DNA from: Bacteroidota bacterium
GTDB taxonomy: Bacteria > Bacteroidota > Bacteroidia > Chitinophagales > Chitinophagaceae
DNA: 64,000 bases
Assembly (NCBI GenBank): GCA_016868585.1
Contig: VGGR01000005.1
Coordinates: forward strand, 38,054-102,053
Direction of reading: 5' to 3'
Under the pieces are notes generated by a model. That model saw only the letters and a list, made by a program, of their open reading frames with translations, was not told the DNA's origin and ran no database searches. How positions within the stretch are numbered: the first letter of the stretch is position 1; the number at the start of each line of letters is the position of its first letter. Below, one piece after another: positions 17,574-28,009 of this stretch. Position numbers and translations under genes: made by a program.

Positions 17574-20033
17574 ATGCAAAAGCTTTTTACACGCAGCATT
17601 TTTTTAACAATCTGTCTACTTACCATGACAAATCTCGGATGGAGTCAAGCCGGATATAAAACGCCGCCTGCTGTTGTTGCCGATATGCTACTAGCCAAAC
17701 GACCAGCATCTGTTTCGGTTGACAACACAGGCCAGTGGATGGTATTGCAACAAAGTAAAGGTTATGCAGAGATGGAGGAATTGGCTGCGCCTGAATTGAG
17801 AATTGCAGGTCTTCGAATAAACCCGGCCAACTTTTCGCCCAGCCGTATCAATGCAGTTCATGCAATCAAGTTGAAAGATGTAAAAACGGGGAAAGAATAT
17901 GCAATAAGCGGACTCCCCGCAAAACTCAGCGCACAATCTATTTCCTGGAGTCCCGATCAGCAACGTTTTGCTTTTTTGCAAATTGAAAACGGAGGAGTAG
18001 ACCTCTATACAGTATCTGTCGCTACTAAAAAGGCAACTAAAATAAACAAGGCCCCATTAAACATTGTTTTAAATCGATACCAATGGCTTTCTGCAGAAAC
18101 CTTGCTTTATTTTACTACTACACAAACCCCAACAGAAGCTCCCATCAGACCTGCTGTGCCAGATGGACCTACCGTACAAGAGAATAGTGGCAAAGCCTCT
18201 CCCCGGCCAACTTATCAGGATTTAATAAAATCCCCCTACGATGAAAGTCTGTTTGCTTTTTACGCAAGAACCCAACTTGTGATCAACAGCAAAGGGATAG
18301 AGACTAAAATCGGCACCCCCGCCTTGTATAAATCAGTGAGCCCCTCACCCGATAAACGCTACCTGTTAACTGAAATATTCGTATCTGAAAGATTTACTCC
18401 TTTCTCCTATTCAGTACCTGCTGGTGGTTTTGCGTCATCGCTTTTCATTACAGATAATAAGGGAACCAAAATAAAAGAAGTGATGGAAGTGCCGTCCGCT
18501 GAAACGGCACCCAGCGGAAATGATAATGTGCAGCCCATTGCTAGAGGACACGAATGGAAGGATGATAGTCCCGCTACATTAGTTTGGTGCGAACCACTGG
18601 ACAGCGGCTTGATCAACAAGAAAATGGACTATCATGATGCTGTATTTTCCTGGGAAGCTCCTTTTAAGAGCACACCCTCTCTTTTGTTCAAAACAAAGAT
18701 GCGTTTCAACAATATCATTTGGGGAAATGAAGGTCTAGCGCTGGTTTATGAAGGACTCCGCTCTAAACAAGTGGCAGGAATCAATCGATTCAACCCAATT
18801 ACCGGAGACCTGGAAAGAATTTTTACGCGGAACACCACAGATGCCTATGCTAACCCTGGCAATCCCCTAACACACCCTAATCAATTCGGAAGACCAGTGT
18901 TATGGACTATTGAAAATGGAAACAGCATTTTATTCAATAATGTTACGGGAAGTTCGCCTAAGGGGGATCTGCCCTTCTTACTATCTTTTAATGTTCATAC
19001 TAAAAAAGCGGATACCGTATGGCGTTGCGCGGAGGGCACATTTGAAACCGTTCAAAAAGTAGTAGATGCAGAGAATGGAGTAGTGGTTACACAACGAGAA
19101 AGTGAAACGGTAGTTCCCAATTACTTTTTAAAAGATTTAAAAAGGCGCATTGCAGACAGACCGCTCACCAATTTTGCAAATCCTTATCCAGCCATGGAGG
19201 GGGTTACAAAAGAAAAAATACAATACAAGCGTGAAGATGGTGTTACGTTAACAGGAGATTTGTATTTGCCTAAAGGATATAACAAGGATCGTGATGGCAA
19301 GTTACCAGTTTTAATTTGGGCCTATCCAGCGGAGTATAATTCGGCTGCTGATGCCGCACAAGTGAGAGGCAGTGAACATCGTTTTACTTTCTTAAGTGGG
19401 GGTTCGCCCGTATTCTATGTTACGCAAGGGTATGCGGTACTAAACAATGCGGAAATGCCCATCGTGGCTACCACTGAAAATGGGAAACCCAACGACAATT
19501 ACATTGAGCAGTTAACCATGAATGCTTCAGCAGCCATACAAACCTTGGATCAACGAGGCGTTGGCGATCCTTCCCGTGTTGCCGTTGGTGGTCATAGCTA
19601 TGGAGCTTTTATGACTGTTAATTTGCTGGCACATACCAAACTTTTTAAAGCAGGGATTGCAAGAAGCGGTGCCTATAACCGGACACTAACCCCATTTGGA
19701 TTTCAAAACGAAGACAGAACCTATTGGCAAGCGCCAGATTTATACAATAAAATGAGCCCGTTTAGTTACGCAGATCAGATTAAAACACCACTGTTGCTAA
19801 TCCATGGTGAATTGGACAATAACACCGGTACTTTCCCCATACAAAGCGAACGTATGTACAATGCTATTAAAGGACATGGAGGCACAGCCCGGTATATCAC
19901 CTTACCTTATGAATCGCATGGCTACACTGGCAAGGGAAATTTACTGCATGTCCTTGCTGAACAGTTGGAGTGGATGGACCGATTTGTCAAAGGAACACCG
20001 ATTTCTCCCGTAGAGGTCAAAAAGGGATTTTAG
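17574..20033 (+). CDS. secreted S9-family prolyl oligopeptidase-like peptidase (glutamyl-endopeptidase-like)
   Basis: An 819-residue exported serine peptidase. It has a signal peptide (IFLTICLLTMTNLGWSQ), a beta-propeller domain (about residues 60-550) and a C-terminal alpha/beta-hydrolase domain. The nucleophile elbow is GGHSYGAF near residue 675, the aspartate lies in LIHGELDNN near 745 and the histidine in YESHGY near 785. The length and elbow fit the S9D-like group that includes plant glutamyl endopeptidase. It probably degrades peptides in the periplasm. It is divergent from the trpF-like gene and 73 nt upstream of the next gene. Confidence 0.87.
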   Translation: MQKLFTRSIFLTICLLTMTNLGWSQAGYKTPPAVVADMLLAKRPASVSVDNTGQWMVLQQSKGYAEMEELAAPELRIAGLRINPANFSPSRINAVHAIKLKDVKTGKEYAISGLPAKLSAQSISWSPDQQRFAFLQIENGGVDLYTVSVATKKATKINKAPLNIVLNRYQWLSAETLLYFTTTQTPTEAPIRPAVPDGPTVQENSGKASPRPTYQDLIKSPYDESLFAFYARTQLVINSKGIETKIGTPALYKSVSPSPDKRYLLTEIFVSERFTPFSYSVPAGGFASSLFITDNKGTKIKEVMEVPSAETAPSGNDNVQPIARGHEWKDDSPATLVWCEPLDSGLINKKMDYHDAVFSWEAPFKSTPSLLFKTKMRFNNIIWGNEGLALVYEGLRSKQVAGINRFNPITGDLERIFTRNTTDAYANPGNPLTHPNQFGRPVLWTIENGNSILFNNVTGSSPKGDLPFLLSFNVHTKKADTVWRCAEGTFETVQKVVDAENGVVVTQRESETVVPNYFLKDLKRRIADRPLTNFANPYPAMEGVTKEKIQYKREDGVTLTGDLYLPKGYNKDRDGKLPVLIWAYPAEYNSAADAAQVRGSEHRFTFLSGGSPVFYVTQGYAVLNNAEMPIVATTENGKPNDNYIEQLTMNASAAIQTLDQRGVGDPSRVAVGGHSYGAFMTVNLLAHTKLFKAGIARSGAYNRTLTPFGFQNEDRTYWQAPDLYNKMSPFSYADQIKTPLLLIHGELDNNTGTFPIQSERMYNAIKGHGGTARYITLPYESHGYTGKGNLLHVLAEQLEWMDRFVKGTPISPVEVKKGF

Positions 20034-20068
20034 GATCCTAAACAAAAAAAAGTAAAAGGTAAAAATTG

Positions 20069-20076
20069 TAATTTTG
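20069..20076 (+). promoter_or_regulatory. -7 promoter element for the alpha-oxoamine synthase gene
   Basis: TAATTTTG matches TAnnTTTG and lies 30 nt before the ATG at 20107, inside the 73-nt gap after the S9 peptidase gene. It suggests the synthase has its own promoter. Confidence 0.45.
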
Positions 20077-20106
20077 CAGCTGGAAATAATAGGTTAAAAC
20101 CAGCAT

Positions 20107-21366
20107 ATGGCCGATTTATTTGAGAAACTAATGAAAAACGCGGGTCCTTTGGGTCAACACCGGGAACGCGCACATGGATACTTTGCTTTTCCTAAGCTGG
20201 AAGGTGAAATCAGCAGCCGCATGAAGTTTCGTGGTAAAGACATGATAGTTTGGAGTCTAAACAATTATCTTGGATTGGCCAATCATCCTGAAGTAAGAAA
20301 AGCAGATGCTGAAGGTGCAAGAGACTTCGGACTGGCCTACCCCATGGGAGCTCGTATGATGAGTGGAAATAGCAATCTTCATGAACAATTGGAGGCAGAG
20401 CTGGCCGAATTTGAAATGAAAGAAGATGCCGTGCTTTTGAATTTTGGATACCAAGGGATGCTAAGTGTTATTGATGTGCTATGTGGCCGACATGATGTGA
20501 TCGTATATGATGCAGAAAGTCATGCCTGTATCATTGACGGATTACGTATGCATCCAGGCCATCGATACGTATTCAAACACAATGATGTGGAGGATTGCGA
20601 AAAACAATTACAACGTGCCACTGCATTAATTGAAAAACAAAAAGCGGGTGGTATTTTGGTGATCACCGAAGGAGTGTTTGGCATGGCAGGAGATCAAGGG
20701 AAACTAAAAGAAATCGCTGCACTAAAAGACAAGTATCTATTCCGAATCTTGGTGGACGATGCGCATGGTTTTGGCACATTGGGAAAGACAGGGGCAGGCG
20801 CCGGTGAAGAGCAAGGAGTACAAGATAAAATTGATATTTATTTTTCAACGTTTGCAAAATCCATGGCTAGCATAGGGGCATTTATAGCCGGAGATAAAGT
20901 GATCATGGACTTTATACGTTACAATATTCGTTCTCAAATTTTTGCTAAAAGTTTACCCATGCCGCTGGTGGTGGGCAATTTGAAACGGCTGGAATTATTG
21001 CGCGATCATCCGGAATACAAAGCCAATCTTTGGCGCAATGCACTAAAATTGCAACAAGGATTAAAAGAGCGCGGATTTGATATAGGCAAAACAGATTCAG
21101 TGGTTACGCCCGTGTATATGAAAGGGGGCGTAGAGGAAGCTACTGCCATGGTTATGGATTTACGGGAGAACTATGGTATTTTTTGCTCAATTGTAGTGTA
21201 TCCTGTGATACCCAGAGGGCATATTATCTATCGGTTAATTCCTTCAGCTATCCATAATGACGAGGACATTCAGGCAACCTTGCATGCTTTCTCAGCGACC
21301 AAACTAAAACTGGATGCAGGAGGCTACAACGCTGAGGCCATCCCTGATATGGCTGAAAAGAAGTAA
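20107..21366 (+). CDS. PLP-dependent alpha-oxoamine synthase (serine palmitoyltransferase / cysteate acyltransferase-like)
   Basis: A 419-residue fold-type I PLP enzyme of the alpha-oxoamine synthase family, which condenses an amino acid with an acyl thioester. Visible features are NNYLGLANHPEV near residue 52, the cofactor-stacking His in ESHACIIDG (His139), the VDDAH motif (residues 216-220) and the Schiff-base Lys251 in STFAKSMASIG. There are no biotin genes (bioF context) and no threonine dehydrogenase (kbl context) nearby. A role in sphingolipid or sulfonolipid synthesis, both known in Bacteroidota, is my inference. A strong terminator follows the gene. Confidence 0.75.
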   Translation: MADLFEKLMKNAGPLGQHRERAHGYFAFPKLEGEISSRMKFRGKDMIVWSLNNYLGLANHPEVRKADAEGARDFGLAYPMGARMMSGNSNLHEQLEAELAEFEMKEDAVLLNFGYQGMLSVIDVLCGRHDVIVYDAESHACIIDGLRMHPGHRYVFKHNDVEDCEKQLQRATALIEKQKAGGILVITEGVFGMAGDQGKLKEIAALKDKYLFRILVDDAHGFGTLGKTGAGAGEEQGVQDKIDIYFSTFAKSMASIGAFIAGDKVIMDFIRYNIRSQIFAKSLPMPLVVGNLKRLELLRDHPEYKANLWRNALKLQQGLKERGFDIGKTDSVVTPVYMKGGVEEATAMVMDLRENYGIFCSIVVYPVIPRGHIIYRLIPSAIHNDEDIQATLHAFSATKLKLDAGGYNAEAIPDMAEKK

Positions 21367-21390
21367 ATACCATTCATCAAAGAGTTAAAA

Positions 21391-21419
21391 GACGGTCCCG
21401 AAAAGGCCGTCTTTTTTTA
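21391..21419 (+). terminator. Rho-independent terminator after the alpha-oxoamine synthase gene
   Basis: GACGGTCCC, a short A-rich loop and GGCCGTC form a GC-rich hairpin directly followed by a run of seven T, 25 nt after the stop codon and before the next gene. Confidence 0.85.
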
Positions 21420-21445
21420 TACTTTTACTCACTAAACAAAATAAT

Positions 21446-23629
21446 ATGCGTGCATTATTGCTGACACTTTTTTGCGCTCCCTTTTTTGTCCTGGCGCAAA
21501 CTAGTCAAATTACCCTCGAGGATCTATATAAAAAAGGCACTTTTCGAGGAGAGGTTGTGAATGCCCGATTTGATACTACTTCAAAAGAACCAACCTGGCA
21601 ATGGAGCCGCTATAAAGATCAAACAGGCAAATCAATATCCCGCCCGGATGAAGTGGTACCCTGTCCATTCAAACCTGGATTATGGTTGATCAAAACAAAA
21701 ACGGAGCCCATCTATAGAAGATCCTCCAAATCGGTAGTATACTTATTGCAAATAGTGAATAATGACACGCAACTCGTAAAATTGACGGGGCCACTGGGTA
21801 AGGGTGCTGAACAAACAGATTCAAAGTTTCTGCATGCCAGTTTTTCGCCCACTGGCGACTATGTGTCCTATGTGTATGAAAATAATCTTTACCTCTATCA
21901 GATCGCCACCGCTCAGTACAAAGCCGTAACAACAGATGGTAACTGGAATTTTATCATCAATGGAAACTGTGATTGGGTATATGAAGAGGAATTTGAATTT
22001 TCACAAGCCTACGCTTGGAATAAGGACGGCACACATCTTGCCTATTATCGATTTGATGAGACAAAAGTGAAGGAGTTCAACATATCCTTCTATGATAATT
22101 TGCACAATTCAAATTACCCTTATAAATATCCTAAAGCGGGCGACGATAATTCCACTGTAGAAATTTATGTGTACGATGCAAGGACAGGAAATAAAATCAA
22201 AGCCGAAACTGAGACGGGTGATATGTACATTCCAAGAATTAAATGGACGCAGGATAATAATACCTTGATTGTTTTCTGGATGAATAGGCATCAAAATCAT
22301 CTGAAGCTCTTAGCCACTGATGCCACAACCGGGAAAAGTCAGTTGATCTATGAAGAGAAGAATAAATACTTTGTTGAGATCAATGATGATTGGTGGTTTT
22401 TGAAAGATGGAAAACATTTTATTTTTACCAGTGAAAGGAGTGGATACCGCCACTTATACCTCTATAGCTTGGACGGAACCGTAAAATCACCACTAACACA
22501 AGGCACAGAAGAAATTACAGAGATCAATGGGGTAGATGAAAGTTCCAAACGCGTTTTTTACACGGTAGCGGCCCCCAGACCTATGGATAGGAATATTATG
22601 GTAACTGATTTCTCAGGAAAGAGTACTGTTGCAATAACCGCTACTACCGGATGGAACCGAGCCGTATTCAATGACAACTTCACTGAGTTTTTTCTCTACT
22701 ACTCTACCATTAACACCCCTCAACAGGTGAGTAGGTACCAGTTAGTCGTAGATAAAAAAAAGGGGGTTAGCTCTCGACTGTTGTCGCAATTGGGCGCAAA
22801 CAATAAGTTGAAGGAAAAAATGAATGAGTATGGTTTTTCCAATGCGGAGTTTATACGCATCCCCAATAGCAAAGGCGATACCCTTAATGGCTGGCTATTG
22901 AAGCCGGCAGAATTTGATCCCTCAAAAAAATATCCTGTCCTATTTTGTAATTATGGAGGGCCCGGTTCCCAACAAGTAGCTAATCGATTTGGTGCGGTAA
23001 GTTCCTGGCATCAGCTGCTTGCTCAGAAAGGATTTATTATTGTAAGTGTTGATAACACAGGAACGGGTTATAGGGGGGAAGAGTTTAAGAAAAAAACCTA
23101 TCTTCAATTGGGAAAACTTGAAATTGAAGATCAAATAGATGCAGCCCGTGAATTGGGCCAATTACCCTTCGTAGACAAAGATAAAATTGGCCACTGGGGT
23201 TGGAGCTATGGCGGATTTATGAGTACACTGGCCATCACCAAGGGTGCTGATGTGTTTCATGCGGCCGTTGCTGTTGCACCCGTAACCAGCTGGCGTTTTT
23301 ATGATAATATTTATACTGAACGCTATATGCGTACGCCACAAGAAAATCCAAAAGGGTATGATGATAACTCTCCATTAAGCCATGCAGAAAAAATCAAAGG
23401 CAAATACCTTTTAATACACGGAACAGCTGATGACAATGTGCATTTTCAAAATTCCACACAACTGGTGTCTGCCCTGGTAAAAGCAAATGTTCAATTTGAT
23501 AGCTTTTATTACCCTAATAAAAATCACGGGATAGGTGGTTCAGCCGATAATACAACTTTCCACCTTTGGAGCATGAAAACCAACTGGATTTTAAAGAATC
23601 TTGGGAATGAAAACACTAAAAAGAAGTAA
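21446..23629 (+). CDS. dipeptidyl peptidase IV-type S9B serine peptidase
   Basis: A 727-residue exported peptidase. It has a signal peptide (ALLLTLFCAPFFVLAQ), then an eight-bladed propeller with the DPP4 glutamate motif WVYEEEF near residue 175 that binds the substrate amino terminus, and an alpha/beta-hydrolase domain from about residue 470. The catalytic triad is seen as Ser in GWSYGGFMS near 590, Asp in HGTADDNVHF near 665 and His in NKNHGIGG near 697. It removes X-Pro or X-Ala dipeptides from oligopeptides in the periplasm. It follows a terminator, so it is probably transcribed on its own. Confidence 0.93.
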   Translation: MRALLLTLFCAPFFVLAQTSQITLEDLYKKGTFRGEVVNARFDTTSKEPTWQWSRYKDQTGKSISRPDEVVPCPFKPGLWLIKTKTEPIYRRSSKSVVYLLQIVNNDTQLVKLTGPLGKGAEQTDSKFLHASFSPTGDYVSYVYENNLYLYQIATAQYKAVTTDGNWNFIINGNCDWVYEEEFEFSQAYAWNKDGTHLAYYRFDETKVKEFNISFYDNLHNSNYPYKYPKAGDDNSTVEIYVYDARTGNKIKAETETGDMYIPRIKWTQDNNTLIVFWMNRHQNHLKLLATDATTGKSQLIYEEKNKYFVEINDDWWFLKDGKHFIFTSERSGYRHLYLYSLDGTVKSPLTQGTEEITEINGVDESSKRVFYTVAAPRPMDRNIMVTDFSGKSTVAITATTGWNRAVFNDNFTEFFLYYSTINTPQQVSRYQLVVDKKKGVSSRLLSQLGANNKLKEKMNEYGFSNAEFIRIPNSKGDTLNGWLLKPAEFDPSKKYPVLFCNYGGPGSQQVANRFGAVSSWHQLLAQKGFIIVSVDNTGTGYRGEEFKKKTYLQLGKLEIEDQIDAARELGQLPFVDKDKIGHWGWSYGGFMSTLAITKGADVFHAAVAVAPVTSWRFYDNIYTERYMRTPQENPKGYDDNSPLSHAEKIKGKYLLIHGTADDNVHFQNSTQLVSALVKANVQFDSFYYPNKNHGIGGSADNTTFHLWSMKTNWILKNLGNENTKKK

Positions 23630-23707
23630 AACTGAATCCCAATGAAAATTCAGTTAGTCTTTATTAGGATAAAGGAGTTTTAATGATCAAATTGGCGAAA
23701 TAGAAGT

Positions 23708-24265
23708 ATGAAAAAGATAGCAGTTTGTATCACAGGCGCCAGTGGCTCAATTTACGCAGCCAGTCTCCTGGATAAGCTATTATCCATCAAAGAGCAGTGG
23801 ACAGAACTTGCTGTGGTGATCACTACAAATGCAAAGGAAGTTTGGACAACAGAGCTGAATAATAATAACTGGGAAAAGTATCCCGTTAAATTTTATTCCA
23901 CAACTGATTTTTCCGCCCCATTTGCATCGGGGTCTGGCCAATATGACACGCAGATCATTATCCCCTGCTCCATGGGAACCCTTGGAAGAATAGCCTCGGG
24001 TGTTTCAAGCGATTTAATCACTCGTGCAGCTGACGTGATCTTAAAAGAAAGAAGAAAATTGATTTGTGTGGTTCGCGAAACCCCCTACAACCTCATTCAT
24101 ATTCGGAATATGGAAACCTTAACCCTGGCTGGCGGAATTATATGCCCGGCCACACCCTCTTTTTATAGCAAGCCCACCACCATTGAGGAAGTGGCCGCCA
24201 CCGTTTCTGACAGGGTACTTGACTTGGCAGGTTTTGATATACGCACCTACCGTTGGGGCAATTAG
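23708..24265 (+). CDS. ubiX: flavin prenyltransferase UbiX
   Basis: A 185-residue flavoprotein of normal UbiX length. It opens with KKIAVCITGASGSIYA, the FMN-binding loop, and carries PCSMGTLGRIASGVSSDLI and the RETPYNLIHIRNM motif near residue 120. It prenylates FMN with dimethylallyl phosphate to make the cofactor of UbiD-type decarboxylases. No ubiD is in the window. Since Bacteroidota make menaquinone, the partner is probably the futalosine- or menaquinone-linked decarboxylase or another UbiD-family enzyme encoded elsewhere. Its TAG stop directly abuts the stop of the convergent aconitase gene. Confidence 0.93.
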   Translation: MKKIAVCITGASGSIYAASLLDKLLSIKEQWTELAVVITTNAKEVWTTELNNNNWEKYPVKFYSTTDFSAPFASGSGQYDTQIIIPCSMGTLGRIASGVSSDLITRAADVILKERRKLICVVRETPYNLIHIRNMETLTLAGGIICPATPSFYSKPTTIEEVAATVSDRVLDLAGFDIRTYRWGN

Positions 24266-26533
24266 TTAGCTGGCAAATTGCTTTCTGATCACATTCAAGG
24301 CGCCGCCAGCCTTGAACCACTCAATTTGTTGTGCATTATAGGAGTGGTTTGCTTGAATAATGTCAGTGGTCCCATCACTATGTTTCACAAGAATTTCTAT
24401 TGACTTACCAGGAACGAATGTGGTAAGGCCAATGATATTGAATACATCGTCCTCCTGGATCTTGTTGTAATCTTCCTTATTGTCAAAAGTGAGCGCCAAC
24501 ATGCCCTGCTTTTTTAAATTGGTTTCGTGTATCCGGGCAAATGATTTAACCAGCACTACCCTTACTCCTAAGTGACGGGGCTCCATGGCAGCATGTTCGC
24601 GTGAAGAACCCTCTCCATAATTTTCATCTCCCACTATAATTGAACCCACTCCTGCAGCCTTGTAGTCTCGTTGTGTTGCGGGCACTGGGCCATAAACACC
24701 TGTCAATTGATTTTTTACATGATCCGTTCTATCATTGAAAAAATTAACTGCGCCAATCAACATATTGTTACTAATGTTATCCAAATGTCCACGAAATTTC
24801 AACCATGGCCCGGCCATTGAAATATGATCGGTGGTACATTTTCCTTTGGCCTTGATCAACAATTTCAATCCTTGCAAATCAGCACCTTCCCATTCGGCAA
24901 AGGGGGATAATAGCTGTATCCTCTTACTGTCCGCCTTCACAACCACCTGCACCTGACTTCCATCCTCAGCAGGTGCCTGGTAACCGGCATCCTCCACGGC
25001 AAACCCTTTTTGTGGTAACTCATCCCCATTGGGAGGATCAAGTCTTACCGCTTCGCCCTTTTCATTGACTAAGGTATCAGTAATTGGATTGAAAGTGAGA
25101 TCACCGGCAATGGCCAAAGCCGTCACTAACTCAGGGCTTGCTACAAAGGCCAATGTGTTGGGATTACCGTCTGCACGTTTTGCAAAGTTGCGATTGAAAG
25201 AATGCACAATGGTATTGCGTTCTTGCTTTTCTGCACCCATACGGTCCCACATACCTATACAAGGGCCGCAGGCATTAGCGAAAACACGGGCTCCTATCTG
25301 CGAGAATGTTTCTAAAAATCCGTCTCGTTCTATGGTATATCTAACCTGTTCGCTTCCTGGTGTGATAGTAAATTCTGCCTTAGTCTTCAATCCTTTTTGA
25401 GCAACCTGTTTAGCCAGGCTTACTGCACGGCTGATATCCTCGTAGGAGGAATTGGTGCAACTTCCTATTAAACCTACTTCCACTTTGGTAGGCCAATTAT
25501 TTTGAGCAGCGGCTTCTTTCATTTTTGAAATAGGTGTTGCCAAGTCGGGCGTAAATGGACCATTTAGGTGAGGCTCGAGTTCGCTCAAATTGATCTCAAT
25601 TACCTTATCAAAATATTTTTCCGGTTGGGCATACACTGCTGGATCGCCTGTCAGGTAATCCTTGATCTGATCGGCAGCATCTGCAAGGTCTTTTCTTCCA
25701 GTGGCTTCCAGATAACGACGCATACTTGCATCATAGCCAAAAGTGGAAGTAGTAGCACCAATTTCAGCACCCATATTGCAAATAGTACCCTTTCCGGTAC
25801 AACTCATGCTGGTGGCGCCTTCACCAAAATATTCAACAATGGCATTGGTACCTCCTTTAACAGTCAAAATGCCCGCAACTTTCAAGATCACATCCTTGGG
25901 CGAAGTCCATCCATTCAATTTTCCGGTCAGTTTAACCCCAATCAGTTTTGGCATTAGTAATTCCCAACTCAATCCAGCCATTACATCACATGCATCTGCA
26001 CCCCCTACTCCAATTGCCACCATCCCCAATCCCCCTGCATTTACCGTATGAGAATCGGTGCCAATCATCATACCACCAGGAAACGCATAATTCTCTAAGA
26101 CTACCTGGTGGATGATGCCAGCCCCGGGCTTCCAAAATCCAATACCATACTTATTTGAGATAGAGGATAGAAAATTAAAGACCTCTTCGTTTTCGACTAC
26201 TGCTTTGGACAAATCAGCTTTCCCCTCGTTTTTAGCAACAATCAGATGGTCGCAATGAAGGGTTGATGGAACAGCAACTTTGTTTCGGCCGGTAGTGTCA
26301 AACTGCAACAATGCCATTTGTGCCGTTGCATCTTGCATGGCCACACGATCGGGAGCAAAATTCACATATTCCTTACCTCGCTTGAAATCAACAGGAGCTA
26401 CCCCTTCCCATAAATGGGCGTATAATATTTTCTCGGCAAGTGTCAAGGGTCTGCCCAATGACTTACGGGCAGCATCAACGCGAGCTGGCATAGCAGCGTA
26501 TAGTTTCTTGATCAAACCCAGGTCAAATACCAT
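24266..26533 (-). CDS. acnA: aconitate hydratase (mitochondrial-type aconitase)
   Basis: A 755-residue aconitase. The start at 26533 ([12 protein letters not shown]) is preferred over an upstream Met because the family begins here. The [4Fe-4S] ligands are visible in [11 protein letters not shown] near residue 370 and ANACGPCIG near 430. [11 protein letters not shown] and [12 protein letters not shown] are the substrate-binding motifs, the latter in the swivelling C-terminal domain. It interconverts citrate and isocitrate in the TCA cycle. It is the mitochondrial-like type common in Bacteroidota, distinct from E. coli AcnA (about 890 residues) and AcnB, so the symbol is a convenience. Monocistronic. 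Confidence 0.95.
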   Translation of the reverse strand: MVFDLGLIKKLYAAMPARVDAARKSLGRPLTLAEKILYAHLWEGVAPVDFKRGKEYVNFAPDRVAMQDATAQMALLQFDTTGRNKVAVPSTLHCDHLIVAKNEGKADLSKAVVENEEVFNFLSSISNKYGIGFWKPGAGIIHQVVLENYAFPGGMMIGTDSHTVNAGGLGMVAIGVGGADACDVMAGLSWELLMPKLIGVKLTGKLNGWTSPKDVILKVAGILTVKGGTNAIVEYFGEGATSMSCTGKGTICNMGAEIGATTSTFGYDASMRRYLEATGRKDLADAADQIKDYLTGDPAVYAQPEKYFDKVIEINLSELEPHLNGPFTPDLATPISKMKEAAAQNNWPTKVEVGLIGSCTNSSYEDISRAVSLAKQVAQKGLKTKAEFTITPGSEQVRYTIERDGFLETFSQIGARVFANACGPCIGMWDRMGAEKQERNTIVHSFNRNFAKRADGNPNTLAFVASPELVTALAIAGDLTFNPITDTLVNEKGEAVRLDPPNGDELPQKGFAVEDAGYQAPAEDGSQVQVVVKADSKRIQLLSPFAEWEGADLQGLKLLIKAKGKCTTDHISMAGPWLKFRGHLDNISNNMLIGAVNFFNDRTDHVKNQLTGVYGPVPATQRDYKAAGVGSIIVGDENYGEGSSREHAAMEPRHLGVRVVLVKSFARIHETNLKKQGMLALTFDNKEDYNKIQEDDVFNIIGLTTFVPGKSIEILVKHSDGTTDIIQANHSYNAQQIEWFKAGGALNVIRKQFAS

Positions 26534-26635
26534 AGGATAGTTTTTTGTGATTTTGCGCAGCAAATTTAAGCAATTCCTTTCAGAGGGTATGTTTGAGTAT
26601 TGTAAATTTGAATCTCATTATTTAAGTACCTCTTT

Positions 26636-26857
26636 GTGAAAAAGCTCAAAAGTCTGATAGAATGGAACGCGTTTGGAATTTGTACTGCCCTTGGGTTACA
26701 ACTGGGCATTTCCACCAGTCGGATCAGGCAGTATTTTATCTATGCTTCGGTAATGACTCTTGGCTCCCCGATTATTGTTTACCTGATTTTGGTATTCTGG
26801 AGAGATCTCAGAAAATACATGCAGTCCACTCGCAGAAACCCCTGGCACAGCCTATAA
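26636..26857 (+). CDS. small PspC-domain membrane protein
   Basis: A 73-residue protein starting with GTG at 26636. The fold matches the PspC domain: FGICTALGLQLGISTSRIRQ followed by one transmembrane segment (YASVMTLGSPIIVYLILVF) and a basic tail. In enterobacteria PspC is an inner-membrane sensor of phage-shock stress; in Bacteroidota such stand-alone small PspC proteins are common and poorly studied. It is convergent with the cysteine desulfurase gene, 6 nt away. Confidence 0.75.
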   Translation: MKKLKSLIEWNAFGICTALGLQLGISTSRIRQYFIYASVMTLGSPIIVYLILVFWRDLRKYMQSTRRNPWHSL

Positions 26858-26863
26858 AAAGTA

Positions 26864-27991
26864 CTATAAGAGTTGCTTTAGTTTAACCAACAAGTGGTCC
26901 ACCTCCTCTTTAGTATTGAATTTTGAAAAGGAAAAACGAATAGGAACACCCTTGTTGCCATTTGGCAGGGCATTGATTACATGACTTCCTTGATTAGCCC
27001 CACTACTGCAGGCACTGCCCGCCGAAGCGCAGATGCCTTGCATATCCAACCCCATTAGCAACATCTCTGATTGTGGCGTCCGGGGGAAGGAAACATTTAA
27101 TAGGGTATACAAACTAGCTCCGTTCCAGTCCCCATTAAATTGTACGCCGGGAATTTGTGTTTGGAGCTGAGCGGCTAAATAGTCTTTTAGAGACTGAATA
27201 TGCGCTTGATCTTGTGGAAGATTTGAAGTAGCCAGTTCTAATGCTTTTGCAAATCCTACGATCCCCGAAACATTCTCAGTACCCGCCCGCATATTTCTTT
27301 CTTGTCCGCCACCATGAATAAAAGGACTCACACTTACTTTATGGTCAATATACAGCATGCCAATTCCCTTGGGGCCATGGAATTTATGTGCAGCGCCTGT
27401 AGCAAAATGAATGGTTGTTTCTGAGAGAGCTAAGGGATAGTGCCCTACCGTTTGTACAGTATCGGAATGAAAAATTGCGTTATACTTTTCACATAATGCA
27501 CCAACTGCTTCGATATCAAGTAAATTACCTATTTCGTTATTCGCATGCATAAGAGAAACCAAACAGCGTTCAGTAGCGGATTCCAATGCTCTTTCTAGAT
27601 CGGTTAAGTCAATGTGCCCATCCGGTAAAACGCGTAAAAACTCAACAGCAAGTTGACGTTGTTTTGCCAATGCCTGTACCGTATGCAATACAGCATGGTG
27701 TTCTATGGGAGAAGTAATGATATGTCTGCACCCTAAGTCCTCAATGGCTGACCAAAGGGCCATGTTATCACTTTCCGTTCCGCAACTGGTAAAAATGATC
27801 TCTCCGGGTTTTGCCCCTAATAACTGGGCAACTGATTTTCGGGCATTTTCAATAGCCACCCTGGTTTCCCTGCCATATGAATAAATAGATGAAGGGTTGC
27901 CAAAATACGTTTGCAAAAAAGGTACCATGGATTCCACCACCTGTGGGTCCACCGGCGTGGTAGCCGCATTATCAAAGTAGATGCGTGTCAT
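26864..27991 (-). CDS. cysteine desulfurase (NifS/IscS family)
   Basis: A 375-residue PLP enzyme. It starts MTRIYFDNAATTPVDP, carries the PLP lysine in GAAHKFHGPKGIG near residue 200 and the catalytic cysteine in GSACSSG near residue 323 on a group-I-length loop. It moves sulfur from cysteine to its own persulfide for Fe-S cluster or tRNA thiolation. No isc or suf partner is adjacent, so the acceptor is unknown. It lies 18 nt downstream of the phosphohexomutase gene on the same strand, so the two are probably co-transcribed. Confidence 0.9.
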   Translation of the reverse strand: MTRIYFDNAATTPVDPQVVESMVPFLQTYFGNPSSIYSYGRETRVAIENARKSVAQLLGAKPGEIIFTSCGTESDNMALWSAIEDLGCRHIITSPIEHHAVLHTVQALAKQRQLAVEFLRVLPDGHIDLTDLERALESATERCLVSLMHANNEIGNLLDIEAVGALCEKYNAIFHSDTVQTVGHYPLALSETTIHFATGAAHKFHGPKGIGMLYIDHKVSVSPFIHGGGQERNMRAGTENVSGIVGFAKALELATSNLPQDQAHIQSLKDYLAAQLQTQIPGVQFNGDWNGASLYTLLNVSFPRTPQSEMLLMGLDMQGICASAGSACSSGANQGSHVINALPNGNKGVPIRFSFSKFNTKEEVDHLLVKLKQLL

Positions 27992-28009
27992 GAAGTAAGC
28001 GAATATACA

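Noticed and set aside
23630..23655. ACTGAAT ... ATTCAGT hairpin after the DPP4 gene as a terminator
   Set aside because: The stem is only 7 AT-rich pairs with a 10-nt loop and no T run follows.
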